DNA of 64,000 bases from Dyella monticola (GTDB taxonomy: Bacteria > Pseudomonadota > Gammaproteobacteria > Xanthomonadales > Rhodanobacteraceae). The stretch spans positions 124,001 to 188,000 of the forward strand of contig NZ_QRBE01000009.1 of NCBI RefSeq assembly GCF_003363155.1, given 5' to 3'. Position 1 is the first letter of the stretch. Every line of letters begins with the position of its first letter. The position numbers and the translations under genes were made by a program. A model generated the notes under the pieces. The model ran no database searches and was not told the origin of the DNA. It saw nothing but the letters and a program-made list of their open reading frames with translations. Shown here piece by piece: positions 1 through 8,201 of this stretch.

Positions 1-1
1 C

Positions 2-208
2 ACACCCGAACCGGTACTTGCTTTCGTGCGCAGCCATGAGAGCGAACAGGTATTGGCGGTGTTCAATTTCAGCAAAAAAACACAGTCACTGAACTTGCAA
101 GGGTTCGCCGCTGCACAACCGCTAGCCGGCCACGGCTTGCAACAAGGTACGCTACAGAATGGTCGCCTGGAACTTCCCGGCCACGGGGTGCTGTTCGCGC
201 GACTCTAG
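2..208 (+). CDS. C-terminal end of a GH13-type alpha-glucosidase/amylase (partial)
   Basis: The reading frame is open from the left edge of the window and ends at a TAG at 208, so only about 68 C-terminal residues are present. The segment reads like the C-terminal beta-sandwich of GH13 alpha-glucosidases: a strand containing VLAFVRSHESEQVLAVFNFS (arginine, then 'vlav.NfS'), followed by a loop and a final strand with LPGHGVLFARL. These tails pack against the catalytic barrel. The catalytic part lies outside the window, so substrate and localisation cannot be judged. The family call is moderate because the tail alone is short and weakly conserved. Confidence 0.55.
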   Translation, partial: TPEPVLAFVRSHESEQVLAVFNFSKKTQSLNLQGFAAAQPLAGHGLQQGTLQNGRLELPGHGVLFARL

Positions 209-330
209 GGCCTTTCCATCGTTACCCTAGGCGTGCAGAGAAGAGCCATGGAGGCCTTTCTCTATCTAGAAGGAAGCCGCACCTAGCGTCTTTCCCTGAC
301 GTCACCAGACCAGGCTTCCGCCATCACGCA

Positions 331-843
331 CTAGAGCGCACTGATGCGAAAACGCCGCGTGATCATCGCCACGAAGGGCAATGCGAGCGCACAGGAAAGA
401 GCAAACGTAAAGCCCACGAACACATCCTCAGCGACCTCACAATTGCAATTTAATGGATCTAGCGCGACAAGATGCATAACGAAGGTTGAGTAAGCGTGCT
501 GCCATCGCTCCATGTTCTTCAGCGACAAAAACATAGCGCCTGTCAGCAGCCTTCCCACGATAAGCATGGTGATGATATTCAGGTTAAGTGCGAGCACATA
601 CCGGACTACACTGCGCGCTGGACGTATAGATCGCTTGCCGTGGTATAGCCTGCCGCCAGCGACAGTGAGCGCTGCCAGCTCGAAGCTCGTTAAGAGCGTG
701 AAGAAATAAAGTAGCGGCAAATAGCGATCATGATCTGAAATCGTCCAGGCTGCATCAATAAATCGTGCCATCAGGTAGAGCAAAAATCCGGTTAGACATA
801 CGGTCAAGGCGATCAGCGCCACGTAACGAAGAAAAGCTTTCAT
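331..843 (-). CDS. Four-helix membrane protein, candidate immunity protein of the Tlde1-like effector
   Basis: This 170-residue protein has about four hydrophobic segments (near residues 5-27, 43-62, 83-105 and 145-165) with short basic loops, so it should sit in the inner membrane. I do not recognise its family. Its ATG at 843 overlaps the TAA of the upstream effector-like gene (TAATG arrangement), which indicates translational coupling. It is the last gene of the hcp-effector operon. Genes in this position, directly after a type VI effector, commonly encode the cognate immunity protein; that role is an inference from position. A periplasm-facing membrane protein would fit a cell-wall-acting toxin. 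An unrelated membrane protein cannot be excluded. Confidence 0.6.
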   Translation of the reverse strand: MKAFLRYVALIALTVCLTGFLLYLMARFIDAAWTISDHDRYLPLLYFFTLLTSFELAALTVAGGRLYHGKRSIRPARSVVRYVLALNLNIITMLIVGRLLTGAMFLSLKNMERWQHAYSTFVMHLVALDPLNCNCEVAEDVFVGFTFALSCALALPFVAMITRRFRISAL

Positions 844-1412
844 TACATGACTTCCAGTGTTCCAAATGCCTTGAGCGAGCTGCCTGGAATGGGTAAATCC
901 GGATCACGCGAACGCAGATAGCCTGAGATTTTTTCAAAATCACACTTTTTATCGACCGTGACACATCCCAAGCTGACACCCATTGGCCCTCTTGGATGGA
1001 GCCGAAAATTGCCGCGCGTAACGCCATTCACGTTCTGGCTATCGCACAGGGCGCATTGCCATAGAGCAAACCACTCGCTCTTATTGGGAAGGTCGAATTG
1101 TTCATAAAAGAAGTTTCTCGCTTGAGATAGATAACCCCCCGACTGTCGGTTGACGACATAGTAGGCTCCAGGCGGAATAGCGCCGCTATCTTTCCATGCG
1201 ATACCGTCGGGATTGTTCCGTCCTTTACCATCCCCGGAAAATGCCGCGAAGTCACCTAATCCAGGCACGTGTAGGATGGACATATTTTGCCGATTGAGCG
1301 TGTAACACATGCGCACCGGACCAGGTCGGATCGGCCCGGCGTAGAGTGGGCGCGGTGCATAGAGGACCACGTCCCTGCGCATGTAATGCGGAGCAGGTCC
1401 CTGCAAAGGCAT
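843..1412 (-). CDS. Tlde1-like L,D-transpeptidase-fold type VI effector (DUF2778 family)
   Basis: The 189-residue protein carries a C-terminal motif of the DUF2778/Tlde1 type: a histidine in RLHPRG followed seven residues later by S-L-G-C-V, matching the H...SxGC active site of L,D-transpeptidase-like effectors. Known Tlde1 proteins are delivered by type VI secretion to the periplasm, where they cleave or modify peptidoglycan tetrapeptides. There is no signal peptide, as expected for an injected effector. I place the start at the ATG at 1412, two bases after the hcp stop codon and behind GGTGGA; a GTG at 1424 is an alternative overlapping hcp. The gene lies between hcp and a membrane-protein gene in one operon, which supports effector delivery through the Hcp tube. 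Activity is not proven by sequence. Confidence 0.75.
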   Translation of the reverse strand: MPLQGPAPHYMRRDVVLYAPRPLYAGPIRPGPVRMCYTLNRQNMSILHVPGLGDFAAFSGDGKGRNNPDGIAWKDSGAIPPGAYYVVNRQSGGYLSQARNFFYEQFDLPNKSEWFALWQCALCDSQNVNGVTRGNFRLHPRGPMGVSLGCVTVDKKCDFEKISGYLRSRDPDLPIPGSSLKAFGTLEVM

Positions 1413-1414
1413 GC

Positions 1415-1894
1415 TCAAATCCACCAGTTATCGGCATAGACAATATTGCCGTCGCAATGCGTCCAAGTAATTTTCCCGTAACGCAGGCTCACTGCCTCCC
1501 TATGGTTGTAAACGGCTTTGCCTTGCTCCTTGATGTCATGCATGTGCGGTGTCACGGCCGTGATCCGCACGTCTTCCATTTTCATTATGAAATAGACAAT
1601 TTCACGGCCACTCCCATCAACTTTGTACCAGCGCAATTCAGCAGTCTTGATCGGATGGCCACTGGATACCGCCCGGTAGAGATAAGGTGATGCGCGATCG
1701 AAATCCTTATGGATGACCATGGGTTCATGCATACGACTGCCAAGCAATCGTCCAGTGCGGGCATCGGCTGGTGCATATACCCCGTGCGCGAAGCTGAGCA
1801 CCTCGATACTGCCTTCACGGTCATTTACCAGACTGCCGCCGCGTATCGGAGAGCCCGCTTCATCAGTGATCCAAAGATATGCGGGTATTGCCAT
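1415..1894 (-). CDS. hcp: Hcp-family type VI secretion tube protein
   Basis: At 159 residues it has the usual Hcp length. The N-terminus (MAIPAYLWI.DE.G..I.GGS, with a 'GSIEVLSFAHGV' strand) and the central stretch on effects at the dimer/ring interface (HEPMVIHKDFDRASPYL) match the Hcp1 family (TIGR03344-type). Hcp forms stacked hexameric rings that build the T6SS inner tube and also chaperone small effectors in the lumen. It is the first gene of a three-gene minus-strand operon with a Tlde1-like effector and a membrane protein. No sheath, baseplate or VgrG genes are in the window, so this is an orphan hcp locus that would rely on a T6SS encoded elsewhere. A weak AAGGA ribosome site precedes the ATG. 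Confidence 0.88.
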   Translation of the reverse strand: MAIPAYLWITDEAGSPIRGGSLVNDREGSIEVLSFAHGVYAPADARTGRLLGSRMHEPMVIHKDFDRASPYLYRAVSSGHPIKTAELRWYKVDGSGREIVYFIMKMEDVRITAVTPHMHDIKEQGKAVYNHREAVSLRYGKITWTHCDGNIVYADNWWI

Positions 1895-2328
1895 GGCATA
1901 GTCCTTATGCTTAGTAGTGAACGTCCGAGGTTATCGCCCTGGCTCGCGCCGATATGTAGGCCTGCTGCCCTTCGAACGTCGCTGGATGCAGGATTCGCCT
2001 GTGCATGCTCAGCGCGCCCATCTCGAGGAGTGAGGTCCTTTTCTACTTGGGCGGCAGCCCGCTCGCGCTGTCAGCGATCAGTGACTTGGCGCGCAGCACA
2101 ACCCCCATGCCCGGCGTAGCCATGTCGCCCTGGCGCCGATATGGGGTTAAAATCCTGTAGTTCCGGCCGGGCGCACGCGTCATCCCTGTTTGGACGGCTT
2201 TCCGGCCGCTGGCCGGTTGGATCCGGCATTCGGCGCGCTCCCCACGTTCATGTACGGGCGTGCGTTCGTGCGCGCAGGCATGATGGTTGCGGCCGGCGTT
2301 GCCCCGAAAACACCGAGGAATACAGGTT
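1895..2328. other. Intergenic region between hcp and the HMG-CoA synthase gene
   Basis: This 434-bp divergent interval has no convincing gene; reading frames through it are short and end inside neighbouring genes. A TAAAAT at 2148-2153 could serve as a -10 element for the rightward gene, but no good -35 lies 16-18 bp upstream. A GAGGAA ribosome-binding site at 2315-2320 sits eight bases before the TTG at 2329. Nothing else is evident. Confidence 0.5.
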
Positions 2329-3831
2329 TTGAATACAGCGAACGATACGGCAGCACGACGCAATCCTGGCGTGAGCGGCATGAGCCTGTACGTACCCCAG
2401 CCCCGTGTCCCCCTCAAGGACTGGTGCGAGTGGACCGGCAACTCCTGGGATAAGGTCCAGGCCGTGGTAGGCCGCAGTTTCCGTCGCCCCGCACCGTATG
2501 AAGATGCCTACACCATGGCGGCCACTGCCGTGCTCCGGCTGATCCGCCATTACAACGTCGATCCGCGCAATATCGGCCAGCTCTCGCTTGGCACCGAGAG
2601 CAGCAAGGACAACTCCGCCGGCGCCGTGATCGTGCGTGGCATGGTGGATCGCGAGCTGGAACGCCTGGGGTTGCCGCGCCTGTCCCGCAACGTGGAAGTG
2701 CCTGAATTCAAGCACGCCTGCCTCGGCGGCGTGTATGCGCTCAAGAGCGCGTTGCGCTACGTGGCGTTCGATGCCAACGGCAAGCAGGCCATCGTGGTGT
2801 GCAGCGATATCGCCGAATACGAGCGCGGCTCCAGCGGCGAGCAGACGCAGGGCGCCGGTGCGGTGGCCATGCTGGTGGAAGCGGATCCGAAACTGTTCGA
2901 GGTGGATCTGGCTCACGCGGGCAGCGCGTCGGATTACCGCGGCCCGGATTTCCGCAAGCCGTTCGCCCGCCATTTCGATCAGGAATACGGCCAGCGCAGC
3001 AAGCGCGCGCACGATTTCCCGGTGTTCAGCGGCAAGTACTCCACCTTTGCCTATCTGGATGAAACCGGCCAGGCGGTGGACGCGATGCTCGAGCGCCTGG
3101 GCGTTTCGGATCTGGATTTCCTCAACGGCGCGGACGGCCTGTTCTTCCACCGCCCGTATCACATGATGCCGTTGCAGGCGCTGGCCTTTATCTACGCACG
3201 CGCACTGGCGCGCGCGCCGCAACCCAATGCCGAATTCCAGGCATTGTGCGCGCAAGCCGGCGTGGCACCGGAAGCGGTGGTCGAGGAATGCCGCAACAAG
3301 CCGGATCTGTTCGGCGAATTCGTGCGCCTGGGCGGCCACGCCGACGCTGCGCACGATGCGCATCCGCTCACCACCAAGCTGTCCGGCGTGGTGCGCAAGA
3401 GCCACGCCTTCCAGCAGTTGCTCGCCACGCGCGTGAAGTACGGCACCGATTGGGCGATGGATCTTGGCAACCTCTACACCGCCGCATTGCCGGCGTGGAT
3501 CGCCGCCGGCTTTGAGCAGGCGCTGGACCAAGGTGCGGAACTGACGAATGCCACGTTCTACGCGATCGGCTACGGCAGCGGCGATGCCTCTGAAGCGATT
3601 CCGTTGAAGGTGGTGCCGCAGTGGCGCGACGCCGCTGGCAAGATCGGTTTTCGTAAAGCGCTGGCTGCTGCGGCCGATCTGTCGCAGCAACAGTACGAAG
3701 CCTTGCACGACGGCAAGCATCCCGAATTGAACTGCCCGCCGCAGGATCAGTTCGTCATCGCCCGTACCGGCACCACGTACGAAGCGGCATTCCAGGATCT
3801 GGGCGTGGACTACTACGATTTCGTGCGCTGA
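2329..3831 (+). CDS. Hydroxymethylglutaryl-CoA synthase family protein
   Basis: The 500-residue protein has the HMG-CoA synthase active site: Glu90 in GTES, nucleophilic Cys131 in FKHACLGG and His274 in FFHRPYHMM, all in the correct order. Enzymes with this triad condense acetyl-CoA with acetoacetyl-CoA, or act on carrier-bound substrates in polyketide beta-branching. I choose the TTG at 2329 because GAGGAA lies eight bases upstream and because the first conserved strand (GVSGMSLYVP) begins a few residues later; an upstream TTG at 2287 lacks a ribosome site. At 500 residues it is longer than typical bacterial MvaS (about 390). No other mevalonate or polyketide gene is nearby, so the pathway is unknown. 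Confidence 0.85.
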   Translation: MNTANDTAARRNPGVSGMSLYVPQPRVPLKDWCEWTGNSWDKVQAVVGRSFRRPAPYEDAYTMAATAVLRLIRHYNVDPRNIGQLSLGTESSKDNSAGAVIVRGMVDRELERLGLPRLSRNVEVPEFKHACLGGVYALKSALRYVAFDANGKQAIVVCSDIAEYERGSSGEQTQGAGAVAMLVEADPKLFEVDLAHAGSASDYRGPDFRKPFARHFDQEYGQRSKRAHDFPVFSGKYSTFAYLDETGQAVDAMLERLGVSDLDFLNGADGLFFHRPYHMMPLQALAFIYARALARAPQPNAEFQALCAQAGVAPEAVVEECRNKPDLFGEFVRLGGHADAAHDAHPLTTKLSGVVRKSHAFQQLLATRVKYGTDWAMDLGNLYTAALPAWIAAGFEQALDQGAELTNATFYAIGYGSGDASEAIPLKVVPQWRDAAGKIGFRKALAAAADLSQQQYEALHDGKHPELNCPPQDQFVIARTGTTYEAAFQDLGVDYYDFVR

Positions 3832-3864
3832 CAACGCGCCTCACGCTTGCGTGGGTTCCAACAA

Positions 3865-3894
3865 ACGCCTCACTCTTTCGAGTGAGGCGTTTTT
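3865..3894. terminator. Bidirectional rho-independent terminator
   Basis: An 11-bp perfect stem (ACGCCTCACTC / GAGTGAGGCGT) with a TTTC loop is followed by a run of T on the plus strand and preceded by AAA on the same strand, so it can stop both the HMG-CoA synthase transcript and the convergent protease transcript. Confidence 0.9.
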
Positions 3895-3904
3895 GTTCAG
3901 GCGC

Positions 3905-6547
3905 CTATTTGCAAGGTCCAAGATTCTTCCACGGTTGCCCCATGCCGTTGCGCTGCTCCGGATCGTCCCCTTGCGTCCAAAATTGTTGCTCGTAGTTGTG
4001 TCCTGATTGGGACACATATGCCGGCGGGCTGGTGGGTGTAATCACTCCATACACTTTGCTTGCGGACCACGGCTCGTGACACGGCGCGACGCCGCCGGAA
4101 TCGGCCAGAATCGCCACCGCTTGCGCTGGGGTGGTGTAGGTATGGATTCCATCGCTGATGTTGACGTAGATTTCGCCAGTCTGGCCCTCACCCGCCGCTT
4201 TCGCCGTGTACGTTCCGGTTGGGCTGTTGCCAATGTCTCCGTCGAAGTAGGCCGCCGTGTGGTGCCAGCTGTAGCTCAAGGCTTTGCCCGTGGCGCTCTG
4301 GGCATCCACGCGTACGGGCACACTGGCGCCAACAGTCACCGTGGACGGCACGGTCAACGTGGCCGTGATCGGCGCTACCGGCACGGTGACGGTAACCGGC
4401 TGCGATAGATCGAGCGTTTTGCCCGCGTCATTGGTCACCCGCACCGCGATCGTTGCGTGGCTGTCTTGCGTCACATCGGGCGCAGTGAGCGTCACCGTTG
4501 CCGTATTTCCAACCGTGCCGCCCCAATCGACAGGAGTGCTCCATGCGTAGGTCAACGCGCCGCCTTGAGGGTCGGTAGCGTCTACGGTGAACGTGCCTAT
4601 TTCACCGGCGCCGAGGCTAGCCGGGCCGCTGATCGTGCCTGTCGGTGCCGTGCTGGGCAGCACGGTGACCGCCTTGTTCGGCGTGGTGTACTCGCTGCTA
4701 CCGACTGTCACCTTCAGATTGATGTTGCCTCTTATCGCCTGGCCGACTTCAGCAGCGGTGTACGTGCCGCTCGCGTTATTGCCGATGGAGCCAGCGAACT
4801 GACTGGTTTTCGACCAGGTGTACTTCACCGTCCCACCGATGGGATTGACGACCGTTGCACGCACCGGAACGGGTTGTCCGCTATACACCGTTTCCGGCGC
4901 AGTGATCGTCGCCGAAAGACTCGGAGGATGCACCCTCAGCCTGACATGCTGGCTGTCGGACAAACCCACCGCATTCGTCACCACCAATTGGAATTCGAAA
5001 AGGCCGCCTTGCTCGATGGTAGGAACCGCCACCGTCGCCGCGGCTTGGTCGCTGTGATCGATGGTCAGCATGGGAGAACCACTTACCTGCATCCATGCGT
5101 AATGCAGCGCGCCGCCCACCCCGGTTACCGAGGCCGTACCATCGAGTTCCACCGTTCCAGATGCCAGCTCAGTTGGCTTCGCTCTCGCCACCGCCTTGGG
5201 AGGCAGTGAGCCTTCAGGCGGCGAGTAAAAGTTGGCGACGATATCGCGCCGCTCATTCATAAGACGCGCTACATCCTGAAATTGCGCCGTACCGGTAGGA
5301 ACACCTCGATAGGTCACCTCCGGATTGGAATAATTGGGAAGCTTGGGACACGACGGCTCCGTCTTTGCGCAGGCATACGCCATGCCGGTGCGCCACGAAT
5401 CGTCTTTAATGCTCGATGGATGTTGCAGCCCATGCGCGTACGGGATGGCTTGCGGAACGCCGCCGTATTGGCCCAGATCGTGAAAGGCGCCGAAGTTGTG
5501 CGCGACTTCATGCGCACTGGTAATTTCGCCGGCAAAGCAGGCCTGCTCATCCACTGAAAAGGGCATGTTGTCGGTTGGCGGAGCACCTTTTTCATTGCGT
5601 TTGGCTAAGCCGCATAACGACTTGTCCGTCACCAGCATCACCACCACGTCGGCGTGGTGCGTCTTCCTGAATGCGCTTACCGCCGACAGTGGCCCGAGGC
5701 CTTTCGCAAGGCTATCGAGCATGACGGAAAAACTCGATTTGCCCGGGATCGCCGGCTGTTCGTCGTAGTCCACGTTCATAACGCCCGCGTTCTCGACCGT
5801 CATATCCACGTGACTGTTGACGTTGGTCTCATTGAACACGGCGATACCGAGCGCCGCGAGCACATCGACGTCGGTACCGCTCTCCCGTACCTGGTTGGTG
5901 GTCACTACCATCATGCGTACGATGCTGTGTGTCGACACCGCCGAACGCGCGGTACGCGCCTGCGGCACTGACGGTGCAGGCATATCCTCGACATCGGTTC
6001 CTTCGGGCCCGGCCTCGGGGGGACGTTTTTCTGGATCAAGCCGGGTCACGGTCTCCTGCCCGTGTCCGTCGGGCATGATCATGTACACGTCACCATCGAC
6101 CATGACGCGTCCACCAACGCGATGACCGCGTCGTACCAGCACCACCGAATTCAGTGCATCGACCGGTACTTCATGCCGGGTGTCCTTCAACAGCTTGCGC
6201 TGGCGTTCCACTTCGCCGTACCACACACCGGTACCGTCGGTTTCTGTCTCGAAGCGTTGTTTACGCGCGGTTACCCAGAGGCCCGGTGATACATCGATCT
6301 GGATCTGCTCATCGTCGTCGACCAGGGCAGACGCATCCGCATGGCCGATAAACGTTTCGCCATTGCTCATCGCCTGCGCGACAGCGGGTAGCAAATGCTG
6401 CGTTCCAACCGGTGATATCGCGTTGAACAACTTTGTGGGTGTAGCGGCCTGGCCGGCTGCCATCACCGAGGGCACTGCGCCACATAACGCCATCGTGGCA
6501 ACTGCGAACAGCCAACAACCATTGTGATGACGCATCCACGTAACCAT
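3905..6547 (-). CDS. Secreted metzincin metalloprotease with Ig/PKD-like repeats and chitin-binding-like C-terminus
   Basis: The 880-residue preprotein starts at the ATG at 6547, behind GAGGAG with a six-base spacer; frames further upstream lack a ribosome site. A signal peptide spans roughly residues 1-31 (ending in VMAAG). The zinc site is HEVAHNFGAFHD (His346, Glu347, His350, His356), the reprolysin/metzincin consensus, with Met389 as a plausible Met-turn. Before it lies a pro-region. After about residue 440 come four Ig/PKD-like beta domains (recurring 'YAW', 'VGNTATVTLTAP' type strands). The last 55 residues resemble a family 5/12 chitin-binding module, with FWTQGDDP and WKNLGPC. It is probably an extracellular protease that anchors to polysaccharide. 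Substrate unknown. Confidence 0.87.
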   Translation of the reverse strand: MVTWMRHHNGCWLFAVATMALCGAVPSVMAAGQAATPTKLFNAISPVGTQHLLPAVAQAMSNGETFIGHADASALVDDDEQIQIDVSPGLWVTARKQRFETETDGTGVWYGEVERQRKLLKDTRHEVPVDALNSVVLVRRGHRVGGRVMVDGDVYMIMPDGHGQETVTRLDPEKRPPEAGPEGTDVEDMPAPSVPQARTARSAVSTHSIVRMMVVTTNQVRESGTDVDVLAALGIAVFNETNVNSHVDMTVENAGVMNVDYDEQPAIPGKSSFSVMLDSLAKGLGPLSAVSAFRKTHHADVVVMLVTDKSLCGLAKRNEKGAPPTDNMPFSVDEQACFAGEITSAHEVAHNFGAFHDLGQYGGVPQAIPYAHGLQHPSSIKDDSWRTGMAYACAKTEPSCPKLPNYSNPEVTYRGVPTGTAQFQDVARLMNERRDIVANFYSPPEGSLPPKAVARAKPTELASGTVELDGTASVTGVGGALHYAWMQVSGSPMLTIDHSDQAAATVAVPTIEQGGLFEFQLVVTNAVGLSDSQHVRLRVHPPSLSATITAPETVYSGQPVPVRATVVNPIGGTVKYTWSKTSQFAGSIGNNASGTYTAAEVGQAIRGNINLKVTVGSSEYTTPNKAVTVLPSTAPTGTISGPASLGAGEIGTFTVDATDPQGGALTYAWSTPVDWGGTVGNTATVTLTAPDVTQDSHATIAVRVTNDAGKTLDLSQPVTVTVPVAPITATLTVPSTVTVGASVPVRVDAQSATGKALSYSWHHTAAYFDGDIGNSPTGTYTAKAAGEGQTGEIYVNISDGIHTYTTPAQAVAILADSGGVAPCHEPWSASKVYGVITPTSPPAYVSQSGHNYEQQFWTQGDDPEQRNGMGQPWKNLGPCK

Positions 6548-7309
6548 GACAGACTCCTCATGATCCGAGTACGTTGAGTTCGCTATCGATTGAAGGCGGC
6601 TGACAACCGGTGTCGCCCCACTTGTATCGCTACGTGTCGTCAGCTGCACATCAACCACCGCTTGACGCCCTGCATCAGATGACTGGGTACACCGTCCTTG
6701 GCGCGCGACGCGCTACCACAGTATCCACATCACCACCGGCGGGCTCTTCATCAACGCGTGGTGCCGGCTGAACGCTGCAATGACAAAAAAGCAGCGAGCT
6801 CTTGCATATTGATGGTCGCTGGACGTTGCCTCGGCCCTCGCAATGTCCAGGCAGCGCAAACGTCGAAAATCCCGACGCGTGACATCCGTATCAGCGAAGC
6901 TCGATCAGATATTTTTGAATCTGTTGAACAGGCCGGTTGCGTTGCGCGCGGCGCCTATCAGTATCGTTGGATACGCTTCGTCTCGTGAGCATCCATTGCC
7001 CAGATTCCACCTGTTACTGATTTCGCCAGCAAAAAGCCCGTTCGCTGGCCGTTGCCTCGCGTAAGCAGCCTTCGTCAACAGTGGTAGCAAAATGTTGCAT
7101 CGTTGCAAGCATTGCATGAAGCCTTTCTTCTTTATCAGATTTCATATACCCCCGCAATATCGTTTTTCTCAACGTTTGCACCTGGCCATGCGTAATCTCG
7201 GACCGGCTTTTATTGCCGCGCAATGGGCGCTAACGTGAGTCACGGCATTCGGATAAACCCGTGCAGCGTTTCGGCAATCTTAATTAATGGATGAGTGAGC
7301 GCTAAGACT
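6548..7309. other. Intergenic region between the metalloprotease gene and modE
   Basis: This interval of about 760 bp divides two divergent genes. It has lower GC around 6900-7290. The only candidate gene is a 43-codon minus-strand frame at 7014-7145, listed separately with low confidence. No clear terminator, tRNA or repeat was seen. Promoters for both flanking genes should lie here, but I cannot pick a -35/-10 pair with confidence. Confidence 0.4.
7014..7145 (-). CDS. Possible 43-residue small protein
   Basis: The ATG at 7145 follows GGGGG with a four-base spacer, and the 43-residue product is charged and probably helical (starting MKSDKEERLHAML), with two cysteines. There is no recognisable family and the frame could be chance, since it lies in a long intergenic region. 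The frame stays open further upstream to a TTG at 7223, without a ribosome site there. Confidence 0.2.
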   Translation of the reverse strand: MKSDKEERLHAMLATMQHFATTVDEGCLREATASERAFCWRNQ

Positions 7310-8104
7310 ATGTTCAAGTACAAAGGCACGCTTTCGCTGCACGTCGGCGACCAGGCATTGGGCGGCGCCGATCGCATTGCGCTCTTGGCCAAGATCGATG
7401 AGACCGGGTCGATCACCGCTGCAGCGCGCGCCATTGGAATGAGCTACAAGGGCGCATGGGATGCCATCGACGCCATGAACAACCTGGCCGAAGAGCCTCT
7501 CGTGACGCGCATGACAGGCGGCAAAGGTGGCGGCGGCACCCACCTGACTGAACGCGGTCAGCGTCTGATCGAAGCCTTCAGTGCACTGGAAGAAGTGCAT
7601 CGCCGATTTCTGGCGCAGTTCGAAACGCTGACCGAAGCATCCGCCGATGACATCAAACTGATCAGGAGCCTTATGTTTCGAACCAGTGCGCGCAACCAGT
7701 TCCTGGGCCGCGTAGCGGCGATCCACAAGGGCGTCGTCAATGACACGGTGGAGCTGGAACTGCCGGGCGGCGAGCGCGTCGTGGCTGTGCTCACCTGCGA
7801 AAGCACACACGATCTTGGCTTGGCCGTGGGCACCGAAGCGATGGCGCTGATCAAGGCGTCCTCGGTGCTGGTGGGGTTGCCTGACCCGGCCCTGCGTCTT
7901 TCCGCGCGCAACCAGTTTCCTGGCACGGTGATCCAGATCACCGAGGGTGCCGTGAATGCGGATGTGCGCATCAAACTGACCGGCGGCAATGTCATGAGCG
8001 CCGTGGTCACGCTGGAAAGCGTCGCCGCATTGGGTTTGCGCGAAGGCCTGGCGGTCGTGGCGGTTGTTAAGGCCTCTAGCGTGATTCTGGGCACGCGCCG
8101 TTAA
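7310..8104 (+). CDS. modE: Molybdenum-responsive transcriptional regulator ModE
   Basis: The protein has the ModE layout: an N-terminal winged helix (residues about 15-110, with DRIALLAKIDETGSIT and SYKGAWDAIDAMNN, the recognition-helix region), then two TOBE/Mop domains (about 120-190 and 195-263), each starting SARNQF and ending KASSV. Mop domains bind molybdate or tungstate at the dimer interface and switch DNA binding. I chose the ATG at 7310, which aligns with the start of E. coli ModE; a GTG at 7295 would add five residues. A ModE-type operator lies just downstream (8150-8173), before the molybdopterin-fold gene, so this regulator probably controls its neighbours. No modABC transporter genes are in the window. 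Confidence 0.93.
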   Translation: MFKYKGTLSLHVGDQALGGADRIALLAKIDETGSITAAARAIGMSYKGAWDAIDAMNNLAEEPLVTRMTGGKGGGGTHLTERGQRLIEAFSALEEVHRRFLAQFETLTEASADDIKLIRSLMFRTSARNQFLGRVAAIHKGVVNDTVELELPGGERVVAVLTCESTHDLGLAVGTEAMALIKASSVLVGLPDPALRLSARNQFPGTVIQITEGAVNADVRIKLTGGNVMSAVVTLESVAALGLREGLAVVAVVKASSVILGTRR

Positions 8105-8149
8105 GGGCAGGCGGCCGGGCGCCCGACGGCACATTTCTCACCCCTGTAC

Positions 8150-8173
8150 CGTCATATACTCGACCTTATAACG
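8150..8173. promoter_or_regulatory. Candidate ModE operator overlapping a -10 element
   Basis: An imperfect palindrome has half-sites CGTCATA and TATAACG separated by 10 bases. The E. coli ModE consensus, as I recall it (ATCGNTATATA-N6-TATATAACGAT), gives exactly this half-site pair and 10-base separation, with one mismatch here. A TATACT (8155-8160) inside it could be a -10 element, so binding would block transcription of the gene starting at 8202. The neighbour upstream is modE itself. Confidence 0.6.
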
Positions 8174-8201
8174 CCTGGATCGGGCGCGGGGATAAGGCCA
8201 T

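Noticed and set aside
2248-3834. A 528-codon open frame on the minus strand opposite the HMG-CoA synthase gene
   Set aside because: It is a His/Ala/Arg-rich shadow of the synthase gene, with no recognisable domain, and the synthase has its full active site.
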